Positions 36,690 through 47,529 of a DNA stretch of 64,000 nucleotides are shown here, piece after piece. Location: NCBI GenBank assembly GCA_015680685.1, contig MNCI01035156.1, positions 760,924-824,923 on the forward strand. The letters are read 5' to 3'. The position numbers were made by a program, and so were the translations under genes. This DNA comes from Gnetum montanum (taxonomy: Eukaryota > Streptophyta > Gnetopsida > Gnetales > Gnetaceae). Under the pieces are notes generated by a model. That model did not search any database and had not been told where the DNA came from. It saw nothing but the letters and a program-made list of their open reading frames with translations. The stretch's first letter is position 1, and each line of letters begins with the position of its first letter.

Positions 36690-38530
36690 GATTTTTTATT
36701 CAATGCAAAAACTAATTCTTAGTTAATCAATTTGAGATTTTATTATTTTGAAAAGTATAAAAAATTCTCTTAGCCAAATAATAGACATATATCATAAATA
36801 TATAGCTAAACTAGTGAATAAGATGATTCTTCTTAATCATGGTAAAATAATTTTATCATTACAACAATGAGGGAAACTCTTGTAATCATTAGGGTTAACA
36901 AGCCAAGATTCTTATCACTTACCTAACACTTACTTATAATTTTAATTAATACAATTCCTTTACAATATTTGAAAAAGTTTTGCACCTACATACATAATTC
37001 GGAGTATTATGAATCATTTCTTATATGATTCTAAATCTCATGATGCATTAGCATTATTATATGCTTTTTAAAAATTTTTTAGAGGCTTTGCAATTGCAAA
37101 CCCTCTCCATAATTTTTTTATTAAAAAAATTTTGTTTGGTTAAATACACAATTGTAAACCACATTATTATTGGTTGTCACATAGGACATAATTTAATGTT
37201 TGCATGCATGAAAGTCAAGTATCGAGTGGCTTTACTGATTATCCATAAAAGCTACATTGTAAACTCTATGAACTATGGCTCCAACACTAGCTTACACTGG
37301 CTATTTTAATAAGCTTTAATTGACCTATTTTGAAGGTTGTAGCTTATTTTCAACACCATGTAACTTAGACCTTAAGTCCCTTCCAAGAATAAATCTAACT
37401 TTACCTTTGCATGTCAATAGTGATACCCACTGAAAATGATATCCATGTGTGTCCTCTCTACCTTTTAGCATGATGAAATGTTAGTTCTTCCTTCTTAACA
37501 ATGAAATGCTTTGGTTGAACTGTGAGCTTGTACTTTCTTTTCAATCGAAATAAATGCTTCGGAAAGAAATGCCAAAAGCATTTATTTAATTAAAAATAGG
37601 TTTTGATTTTTTTTAATCTCATTAAATCCATTTAAGATTTTATTAATTTGAAAAATATAAAAAATTCTCTTGGCCAAATAATATATATATATATATATCA
37701 CAAATATATAGCTAAACTAGTTGTAATCCAAATTGATATTTTTTTACTTAAATCCACTAGAACCTCTTGGATCTATTGGACTAATTTAAAAATCCCTTTT
37801 ATAAAATTTTGTTTTAATTTATAACTCATTGTTACCCAGTTAGAATATAACCTTGAGGTTAGTGAGCTAAGATTCTTATTAGTAACCTAACACCTACTTA
37901 TAATGTTAATTACTATGATTCCTTTGTAATATTTGAAAAAATTTTACCCGTGCATACACAATTCCTAGTATTATGAATAACTACTTATATGATTCTAAAT
38001 CTTATGATGCATTTGAGTTAATATATGCTTTTTTTGGTTTTTGCTTTTACAAGAGGCCTTGCAACTACCAACCCTTGCCATAAATTTTTTATTAAAAAAC
38101 CATGGTGAAGTTAAATATGCAAGTGATAACCACATAAAATATAGTGTGCTTTAATTAATAACTGTCACATAGAAGATAATTTAGTGTTTAGATGGGTGAA
38201 AGTCAAGTATACAATGATGTTAGCTATTATCAATAAAAGCTAGGTTGTAAACGCTATGAGTTATGGCTTCACCGGTGGCTTACATTGGTTGTTCTTTTGA
38301 TAAGAATGTTGTAGCTCATTTTCACTACCATGTAACTTGAAGGTTAAATCTGTTGCATTAAAACAACTGACTTTACGTGTGCATGACCTTAAATGCCCAA
38401 AGCATTTATTAATTGAAAATGATATTCAACATGAGTAAAGGACAATGAAATGTCAATTTGTGCTTTCTTTTCAACAAAAATAAATGCTTTGGAAAGAAAA
38501 ACCATAAGCATTTATTTAATTAAAAACAAT
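36690..38530. repeat. Tandem duplication, two units of about 0.9 kb
   Basis: Unit 1 (about 36690-37595) and unit 2 (about 37596-38530) align from GTTTTGATTTTTT through AAAATTCTCTTGGCCAAATAAT, a TATATA run, GATTCTAAATCTTATGATGCATT, CCATAAATTTTTTATTAAAAAA and GAAAGTCAAGTAT to a final inverted-repeat block with AAATGCTTTGG..CCAAAAGCATTT. Divergence is visible throughout, with small indels. A third partial unit follows at 38560-38995. No protein frame is shared, so this is noncoding. Confidence 0.8.
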
Positions 38531-38559
38531 CAAAACGATTGTTTTCCACAAGAACTGAT

Positions 38560-38995
38560 TTACCTGTTGTAGCTCACACTATGTAACTTTGGGCTTAAGT
38601 CTTCCAAGAAAAAATCTGACTTTACCTTTGCCTGCCAGCAGACATGCCCAAAGCATTTATTAATTGAAAATGATATCTACCAAGCGTAAACGTCGGTTCT
38701 ACTTTATGGACAATGAAATGTCAGTATGTGCCCAAAGCATTTATATGATATCTACCATGCGTAAACGTCAGTTCTACTTCATGCGTAAACGTCAGTTCTA
38801 CTTTATGGGCGCTGCATGACGAAAACCGTAGGTCCCCGAGCACGGCCGGCCTATATTTGAACGAAAATGCCGTAAGGTTGCGAAATCGGATTATCGCTTC
38901 GTTCGCTAGAACTATGAAATGTCAGTCTCTGCTTTCTTTTCAACAAAAATAAATGCTTTGGAAAGAAAAACCAAAACTATTTATTTAATTATAAA
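38560..38995. repeat. Third partial unit with CpG-rich insert
   Basis: 38560-38720 and 38906-38995 match the end of the 0.9-kb unit (TGTAACTTTGGGCTTAAGTC; ATGAAATGTCAGT; the AAATGCTTTGG hairpin). Between them lie 24-bp repeats with GCGTAAACGTCAGTTCTACTT (starting 38757 and 38781, with a related copy at 38682) and then an unrelated CpG-rich stretch at about 38806-38905 (GAGCACGGCCGGCCTATATT, GCGAAATCGG). Confidence 0.7.
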
Positions 38996-39447
38996 GAATC
39001 AACTACCGATGGAAGATAAACCAAAAGCCTTTATTTAATTAAAAACAGCCAATGAGGGCTGACTCATATTCCTTCATTTGGGCACTGTTTTTAAGTTAAC
39101 TGTAGTGTTTCAGGGTTCCGGGGACCAGGGATGGCGATGTACGAACGAGTCTCAATCAAAGGTTTTTAATAAATTTTGAAGATGAAACATTTTGCAAGAA
39201 AGAAAATTAATGTAAGTAGAGTATCAAATGTATTTTGAAATATTGTAATATCCGTGTTCCAGCCTCATCATCCGTGTTCTTGAAAGGTTTAGGATGAGCC
39301 CCTCTCCCAGGATGTGTCCTGAATGCAAAAGTTTCTGTGGGACTCATCTCTGCATAACACTGCTTAATTTTTATTAATTCTGCTCAAGTTTTCTTAATAA
39401 ATATTGTTTCTTAACCCAGGTTCATTTATGATAGCCTTGATTGGCAA
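38996..39447. other. 3' flank of the DUF247 gene
   Basis: One more half copy of the AAAGCCTTTATTTAATT block is at 39015-39045. The rest is moderately CpG-containing single-copy-looking DNA. No frame continuing the DUF247 protein past its stop at 39448 was found here. Confidence 0.4.
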
Positions 39448-40105
39448 TCATGATCCGGATATGAAGGGAGTCGGAAGGTAACCGGGAATACCTATGGTGC
39501 CAGCATGAAATAGGCCTTTCCAGGTGCTCAACTCGCATAGTAGAAACACCGGAATCTGATTTTCCAGCTTAAATAAGTCTCCCCATGCTTCCAAACCTAA
39601 GGACGTATGCAACATGCTGTGATCTAATAAGGAATGGAAGCTATCGCTAATATGGTCTTCAATGTAAGCAAAGCATAACTGGAGGAGGAAAACAGTGTCC
39701 AAAATGAAGACATCTGCAACAAAACAAAAATCTTGAGAGTAGTATTCTTTAATTTGCGATTCCAAAGAGCTCACAAAATCCCGGAGCTCTTGGAGTAAAT
39801 TTGTGATAGATGCAGGCGTGGCTTCCAAACGCTGATGATCCAGGGATCGCCTTAGAGCATTGTCAAGGGCCTTGAGTTTGTCAGATCGAACATTGAGCTT
39901 GGTGTTAGAGTTGGAGTAGTAGTGGTGATATGGACCCAGCCCAACACTGGGGAACATAATACACCTCTCTCCTTTGCTTTTTCAGGGACTCGGGCACCCT
40001 CACAATGCAGGGGCGAGGCTTCTTCTCGTATCTGCTTTCATGCCTGTGCAGTGCAAGCAATTCATCAGCAACATCGATCCCTACATGCCTACCTTCTGTA
40101 GCCAT
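39448..40105 (-). pseudogene. Truncated, frameshifted DUF247 protein gene
   Basis: Plant DUF247 family; role unknown for most members, many being membrane-anchored by a C-terminal segment. From Met at 40105 the frame reads HRHESRYEKKPRPCIVRVPE and then REVYYVPQ, the family N-terminus. Near 39950 one base shifts the frame, and the protein continues VGLGPYHHYYSN, LKALDNALRR, a VADVFILDTVFLLQL helix and the diagnostic DLFKLENQIPVFLL, ending ISGS with a stop at 39448. Total about 220 residues, about half the usual length, and the C-terminal part is missing. Moderate CpG content differs from neighbouring elements, as for a host gene. A sequencing error could explain the frameshift but not the short end. 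Confidence 0.85.
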
Positions 40106-40710
40106 GGCTGTTATGTGATAGTTCTGAAATACAGACGGACAGTTTTGAGTTGATTCTGTACCAAGGTTTAGACTTGAGATTGAATTGTGTTTTTCTGCTT
40201 CCGTGCCTGATCCTCTTCAGCCTTTCTCCATTATTGATTACATATGCTTGTAGTCCAGGTCTCTCATGAAAATAAGGACTTAATACACGACTTAATACAC
40301 TAAATGTACCTTTGATTTTTCAGACATACTATGCTTTCAACAACGTATCCATGTACATCTTGCCAACTGGCATGACAGTGAAATCACTACAACGTGCACT
40401 GGTACGGTACTGCAAAGATTGGATGATGTAACCAATTCACATAAAGCAGGCTTACCATGTAACAGCTATGGATCTCTCTTGCCATTGCATCAATTTTAAA
40501 ATTAATGTAAGGTTCTTACTGTTTGTACGGAGTATTGCCAAATGACATAATATCTTTTACGAAGAAAACATTTAAAATCTGTGTGCCATAAATATTTTTT
40601 AAACTTTGAAGAAATCAATGGTAATTGAGCATGTCAGGTCTATCATTCGAAATGCAACCTGCAAAAGTTACATCGTTCATCCATGTTTGCACTTCCAAAT
40701 ATGCATGCTT
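39905..40710. repeat. Unit 1 of DUF247 5' duplication
   Basis: The first ~200 bp of the DUF247 coding region plus about 600 bp upstream. It aligns with 40829-41475 in the same orientation: coding part (GCAATTCATCAGCAACATCG), a CTCCATTATTGA segment, GCCAACTGGCATG, TTGCATCAATTTTAAAATTAATGTAAGG and GAAGAAATCAATGGTAATTGAGCATG. Confidence 0.9.
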
Positions 40711-40828
40711 CTGGCCTATTATTCTCTTAAGCTACCTAGGCTATGCGGTGCTGTAGCGTCTGTTTTCTTGTAACAAATATGGTGCAAGGGTCGTTGTCTT
40801 GGACCTGATTCTTGGTTAATAAGAGAAT

Positions 40829-41475
40829 GAGTAGTGGTGATATGGACCGCCAAGCAGCTCAGGGGCATAATACGCCTTTCTCTTTTGCTTTTTCAGGACC
40901 CGGGCACTCTCACAATGCAGGGGGAGGCTTCTTGTCGTATCTGCTTCATGCCTGTGCAATTCAAGCAATTCATCAGCAACATCGATCCTTACATGCCTAC
41001 CTTCTCAGAATTTTGTTTTTCTTCCGTGCCTGACATTATTCAGCTCTCCTCCATTATTGACTGCATTAACACGAATTCATATAATAAATATGCCTTTGCT
41101 TTGTCGGGCATACTATGCTATTAAGTATCTACCCATGGACGCCTTGCCAACTGGCATGGCAGTGAAAGAAATGAATCGTGCACGGGTACTTCACATAAAA
41201 CAGTTTTACCATGCAGCAGCGATTGATCTCTCTTATCATTGCATCAATTTTAAAATTAATGTAAGGTTTTTAGTGTTTGTACGGAGTGTTGACGAATTAC
41301 CGAATTTGAAAACATTTAAAGTCTGTACTCCATAAATGTTTTTTAAACTTTGAAGAAATCAATGGTAATTGAGCATGTATAATTCCACACGGGTCTATCA
41401 TTAGAAATGTAAACTCCAAAAGGTACATCGTTCATACATGTTTCAACTTCCAAATAAGCATATTTTTAAGGTGGT
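40829..41475 (-). pseudogene. DUF247 5'-end pseudogene copy (duplication unit 2)
   Basis: Second unit of the duplication. On the minus strand it keeps text like EGRHVRIDVADELLELHRHE and then, after a shift, LKKQKRKAYYAPE. The segment holding the start codon and about 75 bases upstream in unit 1 (around 40100-40180) is deleted here, and the coding frame is shifted between the HRHE and LKKQ segments. Only the first ~65 codons of the gene are represented. It can make no DUF247 protein. Plus-strand open frames over it (40812-41335) are shadows. Confidence 0.8.
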
Positions 41476-42399
41476 TCAGCTATTATATTTGTTGGCCTAC
41501 ATCCACCATAAAACTCTCTCTAGACTCTAGGGGTAGAGTAATTCTATTAATAAAAAGAAATTTACAAGGCTTCTTTTACAAATTTGGACTAAGCACAATC
41601 ACAAAACCTCAAAGTCAGAGTAGCTTAGTCTAACAACTCAGCAAAAAATGAAATCCTCTACCTTGTCCAACATACACAGACTCAAGAGTTTTTCAAGCAT
41701 CTAACAACAAGAAAAACAAAGCATTCTACAAAGAAGAAATAGTGGAAGAAGAAGGGTAGAAGAAGAATTCCAGTTCAGGTTCAAAGCACAAAACTAGAAC
41801 ACAAACCTAAGCTCAACAATTTCAATTTATAGTCTTCATCTCATCTAGCCATTTTCTCACCATCATCTAACTGCAGAGGAACCATGCAAGAAAATATGAT
41901 GTAGTTGTTATGAATCTGTTGTAGTAGCTAAAGAAGAATACACCATACCCATTGTATCTAAGCTTCCATTACTGCTTTTGGTATGAGCTTCAAGTGAGCA
42001 TTTCAAGCTAAGTAGAGGAGGAAGAAACTTGTCATTTCAACTTTGGTGTTAATAACTTCTTCTTGTAAACATTACTAGCACTACTTATAATAGCTCTTAC
42101 GCTTCAACAAAATCTCTTGTATAAATTAATGGGTTTCAACTTGTTTGTGAGCTAAAAGCTCCTTTTATATTTGAAAACATGGCTTCCTTTTTTTATGTAG
42201 CTTGCACATATCCGAAAACTTGGTTTAATCTTTCCTTCCCTTAGGTTGATATGACAAGAAGATTAGAAGCTTTTATTTTTCACAACTTTTCTCATAATAG
42301 GCTTTTTAGTGTAGTAACAGAGCTAACATTGCAGATCTATATAGAAAAGCTTTGCAGAACCAAAAACCAATTCTACAATTTAACTCTACAAGCTGATGT
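41476..42399. other. Possible LTR or other insert, unassigned
   Basis: At 41490 the text TGTTGGCCTACATCCACC looks like an LTR terminus, and homology of pol-less copy 2 begins only at about 42400 (after TGATGTGGCA), so something fills this interval. No matching second copy, target duplication or gene was found. The open frame 42251-42469 is not recognised. Confidence 0.3.
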
Positions 42400-43930
42400 G
42401 GCAAGGCATCCCAAGAGTAGGAGGCCAAAACTCATGCCATGGGTCCTCTTTGTGAGGACCTTGAAGTGAAATTTGTTTGTTAGATTCCAGAAGAAGTAGA
42501 AATAGAGCATTCTCACTGAGATGAGGAAATGGGTTCGAAGCCTAGACTTGAAGTTACCTTGATCCATTCTTTCCTTGATCAAATCAAGCCTAGAGATCTT
42601 CAACATTCGATTCTCCAAGAACTGAACATTGGGATGTTCCTGGAGTTTGCTCCAAAGGAAGTCACAACTCAATTGAAAACCTCTCCCATGTGGGAAATCA
42701 TCATTTCTAGTGGGAAGTGGTACATGGGAGAAACCTACCTCTTCTAGAACAACCAGTAGCCAAGTGCCACAATTAGAATCAAGGACATTCGCATATCCTA
42801 CTCAATGGAAGCAATTGCATAGGCTCTTGACTTACCTGATATTGGAACTAGCTTGGTAGAGATTTCAACTTAGGTAGACCCTAAGGTAAAGAAGGAGTGG
42901 ATCCAACGATGATATGGAGTGGACCATAGGAAGTATGATGTGCTCACTATGGCAGAACGCGTGTATTTCAAGATAGCAGCCCATCACCTCAATTCGATCA
43001 TGAGGTCTAGTAAGGTAACTACTTTTTCATCCGTGTGTGTACTACTCTGAGTGAGAAATTCCCTGTCAATCTTCCACAGCTAATCTATCTAGAGATAGAA
43101 AAGCAATTCAAAGAGAATGAATATAAAAAGAAGACTCATCCCTTTCCCTGCCTCATTAGAAAACTATGCAAAATGGTAGGAATAGTTCGCTATGCCAACA
43201 ATGCAATTAGGCATGCTCTTTCTACCTCTTGGGTAGAAATGATGAATGACAAGATCCCTACCACAACCAAGGAAGAGGAGTAGAAATCACCACCTCCATT
43301 TCCCACTTGCAAAATAATGCCAAAGTCCACCATTGCCCTTGAACAAATGTGTGAGATGTGAAAGCAACTCTTACATAAGGAGGAGTACCGAATAGGAATG
43401 ATTGGTGGAGATTCATCTATGTATCATCCAATAATGAGTCACCTCAATGAAGTGGCTCAAACCATTAGCTAGATGGAGGAAGGTGCACCAATTTTCTTAG
43501 CCCAAAGAATACAACTACCTACAATATTGAATCCTAGTGCCTGAGAGGTAATAGTGTCTCTCTCACAACAACAATAATTCCTAAAAATCTTTGAAAATGT
43601 CACTACTTTCTTGGTGCATTTGGAGGAGGATGAGGGGGTAACTATCTTAGTGATGCATCACTATGGGTAGAGAACAACAACAGAGGTGGTTGTTGATAGA
43701 ATTGTAGAGACATTGAATGCACCTACAATGTTTGTACTAAAAATTTCTACACTCAAGATGTGTAGACGTCCAAAGGAACATTTAATGATAGATTGAGCAC
43801 AACCTAGAACGAGTAGTTGTTGGAGTAACTGGTGGGAACTGAGTAACCAATTCTATATGTCTTTGACCTTTTGGATACAATCACTATAATTTAGTTAGAG
43901 TTACTAGAAGCAAGGAGCAAATGAATTATC
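42400..43930 (+). pseudogene. Pol-less element copy 2: transposon-domain ORF
   Basis: Aligns with copy 1 (28732-29933 and 30788-31200) and is less broken. MGSKPRLEVTLIHSF begins an open frame at 42529, then FLEFAPKEVTTQLKTSPMW, IIISSGKWYMGETY, KKEWIQR, YFKIAAHHLNSIMRSSKVT and, from 43035, CTTLSEKFPVNLPQLIYLEI and PFPCLIRKLCKMVGIVRY. The last part follows the pattern of the Putative plant transposon protein family (strand, SKVT, LxEI helix, FPxLIxxLCKxxGV-like end). The solo LTR present in copy 1 is absent here, at about 43510. Function unknown. Confidence 0.65.
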
Positions 43931-45387
43931 ATGGAGGGGCAACTTGAAATAGCTCAAGCTCAAAACCAACAATTGGCTACAGAGGTTGCTGAATTAAGAG
44001 CCCATTTTGCTAATCTTGCATTTTTTAGCCCTACATTGACATGTGATGAAGCTTTTAAAAAAATTCAGGACAAGCTCAAAAAGGTTGAGGACACTAAGGA
44101 GACAACATTCTTTGATCAGTCATTGGAAGATGACACCATGCATAATATCCAAAAGGCCTTAGACCAGACTTGTTAAGAGAATGTAACTTTAACCATAGAA
44201 GATCATTGCCTATGGAATGTTGATGTGTAGTAGTAGCAAGTGAAAAATTTCATCCATTAAGAACAAGAGTAGCTAGCTAGAATGAACAATGAACTAAGGA
44301 GATTTGTAGCTAAAAGTAGAAATCTATCCATGAGGGAAGTTTAAGACCTTTGTCATAAATCTACAATAGAGGTAGCCATCTAGAAAAATGAGGCTCTCAA
44401 GTTTGAGAGAGTCAAAAATCACTATAGATATCATGTTGATCTACAAAAAGAAATTAATGAGAAACATATTCAGATGGAAAAGGTGAAAGTTAATATGACC
44501 CTCTAGCAACTCAAGGAAGGAGGTAATGTCTAGCAGCCTATCTTTGATGGGCTTAATGACTAGAAAAAAGTGAAAATCCACATGAAGGGGCTACAAATCA
44601 AGGAGATGATGGAGTATATGAAGCTTTCCAATCTTTGTTATGAAAATTTGGTAGGTGGCTAGTTCCTACTTGTTATATGAAATAGAGTTCAAGCATCACA
44701 AAGACACTAAGCAAAAGATTGAGGTAGCGAATGTAGAACTTGATGTTCTCAGGTACTGCTTCACTGATCAATGGTCTATAGATGAGAACCTAGTTAGGGG
44801 AATGAGTGACTACTGGGAGTTGTAGAATTTAGTAAAGGCATTCAATGTTGAATGTAAACTTTTTTTTGCCTAGTTTGTCAATGTGAATGGGCTATTTCTA
44901 GAAATGCCTTTTCCTTAGGATGTTCCCACACTAGCCCACATTTGTGATGTGATGTCGACTATGAACAATCCCAAGAGTAAGAAAGAGAAGATGAAGGCAT
45001 TGTTAGATGTCTTTCAGCTTTCACTAGAAATTGTAGTTGTTGTAGGTCAACCACAACTATCTCAAGCACTGTGTATGCTTGAAGTAGGAGAAGGTTCTTT
45101 AGAACCTTAGGAACCTCCATCGCTAAGAACCATTTGAACTTCTTCCTCATATTCATGTCATCAGAAGAATTTTGTTTCTCATTTTTGTTGTAGTGTTCAA
45201 TTCTGTTGTCCTAAACACTAAGATTTTGTGATGATTGCAAATCTATACACTCAGGCAGTTAGTATTTTTTTTGTGTTTATGTATGTTAATAGTTAGTCAA
45301 TAATCCCATACCTTTTTAAATTTTTTTCAGAAACTTGTTTCTCCTTTTGTTCACTTGAGGATGCATTTTCATTGAGTTATGGAGGTA
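43931..45387 (+). pseudogene. Pol-less element copy 2: coiled-coil ORF part
   Basis: From MEGQLEIAQAQNQQLATEVA (43931) through 44176 the frame is open, with leucine/alanine heptads typical of a coiled coil, then it is broken but continues through MNNELRRFVAKSRNLSMREV and EKHIQMEKVKVNM to about 44800. The C-terminal part matches copy 1 (FVNVNGLFLEMPF, a Pro/Gln-rich tail near 45060). Charged, Gln-rich and without transmembrane segments. Between this ORF and the LTR at 45388 there is no pol. It may be a structural, gag-like protein, but that is inference. Confidence 0.6.
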
Positions 45388-46287
45388 TGATGAGTCATGC
45401 CATGAATTACATTGATGTGGTCCCATTGACATGACCCTATTGATGCAGTTGTGTCGACATATGATTTGATGCATTAACATGACCTTGTCAACGTAGTGTC
45501 TATTTTCTCCTATAAATACACACTCACCCACTATGTTTATGACATCTTTTATTATAGTTGTAGTGAAACTCTAGTAGTTTTTCCACTTGAAAGTTATAAT
45601 ATTTTTCTAAGTTCCCATAGTAGGAGTCAAAGAGTATATGGATCTTTATTTGAGCACTATTGTACCTAAGCACAACAGTGTGTGTAGAAATAAAGATGAG
45701 CTTTCTAATCAACCTTGTAGCACTTTGAAGTAGATTATTTATTTACTTTACACATTTAGTATTTTTTGCAATTTTATTTAATGCTTTAAGTAATTAAATA
45801 ATTGATTATTAAATAAATTAGGCTAGATTAAATAGTAATAAATTGAGCACATAAGTATGACCACTTCGAGCATACGCTTGGTGCTTAGTGATCCCAGTAA
45901 CACTTAATGTTTGGTAACCCAATAGCATTAAACATGTTCAAGATATGTATGGTGAGTGGGAATGGATGCTTATGCTAGGATTAGTTAAATATTGGCTAGT
46001 TAGATTAAATTATTAATTAAATATATTTAATTATTTATTATTTATTCTTAGGTAACTTAGAACATAAAACATAAAAATGACAAAAATCATTTGCCTCAGT
46101 TACACTTAACCATACCTTTATGTTTAACAAGTATAATTCGGAAGAGAATGATTGCAATGATTAGTTTTACTTCCTAGAGACCAATGTACTTAGAAGGTTA
46201 TATGTTCATAGAATTCAACTAAATCACATGTGAATGCTTAGTGATTCATATGGTTGGGCATATGGTCTACACGTTGCTCATCATTGC
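45388..46287 (+). mobile_element. LTR A3
   Basis: Begins TGATGAGTCATGCC after ATGGAGGTA and ends near GCTCATCATTGC. It has TATAAATA at 45511-45518, a GAAATAAAGATGAGC block at about 45686, AACCTTGTAGCAC, then the AAGTATGACCACTTCGAGC and TTGGTAACCCAATAGC tail. It aligns with A1 along its whole length and is the 3' LTR of pol-less copy 2. The missing 5' LTR may have been lost at the 41490-42400 insert. Confidence 0.85.
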
Positions 46288-47529
46288 TTTTCATCAAGCC
46301 TTCAATTATAGACTTATATAAATAGTAACTTTATATTGGACTCATTTAGTAGTATGCAATCACTTTTGCTCATTTAGTACAGGAAATAGCAAACTAAACA
46401 TATGTCTTGGTTATTACGAATAAGCAATTTAATGTAAGAAACTATGCATCTTTTGTAAGCGTTGAAGTTGAATAATGATAACTTGAACTTCGACTGAAGC
46501 AAACCAAACTAATAAGTAGGGGTAGGGTCCTTTGGGTGGGGAACAACTTTGGAGCTGATAATTGCCATAAAAATTATCTCTAGTCTTTTGGTCCCCTACC
46601 TCCTAAACTATTGGTTAAGAAGTCTATTCTTTGCAAGGTTGTGTTGAATTCCAACCCATCACTTGTTAAATTAGGATAGTGAAATATAATGTCACAAATG
46701 AAAATATACCAATGATAATCCATCTAGAGTGGCTACTTTGGTTAGTCTTCTAGCTATTGGAACCCAAACCATGCAAAGGATATAAGTCCTTTTGATATCT
46801 TGGAAGAAATTGGTGCACTCTAAGAGGAAAGGATTTTTTATCCTTTCGATTCCTACATCCTTCATCCAAGGCTTTGGACTTAAATTATGCATTTTATGCA
46901 ACATACATTTTGAATTGATTATGAAACTTGATCGGGTTGTTTCGGTGTAGCTTTTGAAAAGCACCATTCAATGTTATCATAAAGCCCTAACTTAACAAGG
47001 AAATGAGAGTAGATTCAAGATAGATTAACTTTAGTGTTCACATAGCACTTGCAAGTGTAGTACGAGTAATGACACTTGAAAGGACTTCTACACTTCTTCC
47101 GTCTTGAATTTAACCACAAATCATGCTTTCTCATAGGGATTATAAGATAATTAAATTTTTGATCTATATTTTAAGGTATTATATGTGGTAAAAATTAAAT
47201 GAATAAAGTGACTTGTAGAGTCCTAGTCTCATAACACTCTTAGGACTCTCAAACTAGCCATCATAGTAAAATTAAATAAAGGGATTTATTTAAATGAATT
47301 GTATTAGGGTAATCATCTTTATGGTTGTCTCTAAATGGAAAAGCAAGAGTTGTTTTCCTTTTCAATTTTGTATTGTGACTTTCATCATAATACTTAATAG
47401 TTGTTGTCATGAGATTAGATATGATGGCCATACCCCGTATCAAGATTCCTTGAGATTAGATAGTAGTAATGTCTTTATTTATATCATATTTAGGTTTCTT
47501 TGGTCTTTATAGTATTTTTGGGTCTAACA
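46288..47529. other. Unassigned spacer between LTR A3 and D2
   Basis: No gene or repeat recognised. Small open frames at 46692-46967 (minus) and 47261-47512 have no recognisable motif. It may include the 5' untranslated part or gag N-terminus of D2, too decayed to read. Confidence 0.35.

Noticed and set aside
40812-41335. Plus-strand frames over the DUF247 duplicate, with a TTTTTCAG that looks like a splice acceptor
   Set aside because: The region codes for DUF247 text on the minus strand; the plus frames are shadows, and the acceptor-like text is reverse-complemented coding sequence.
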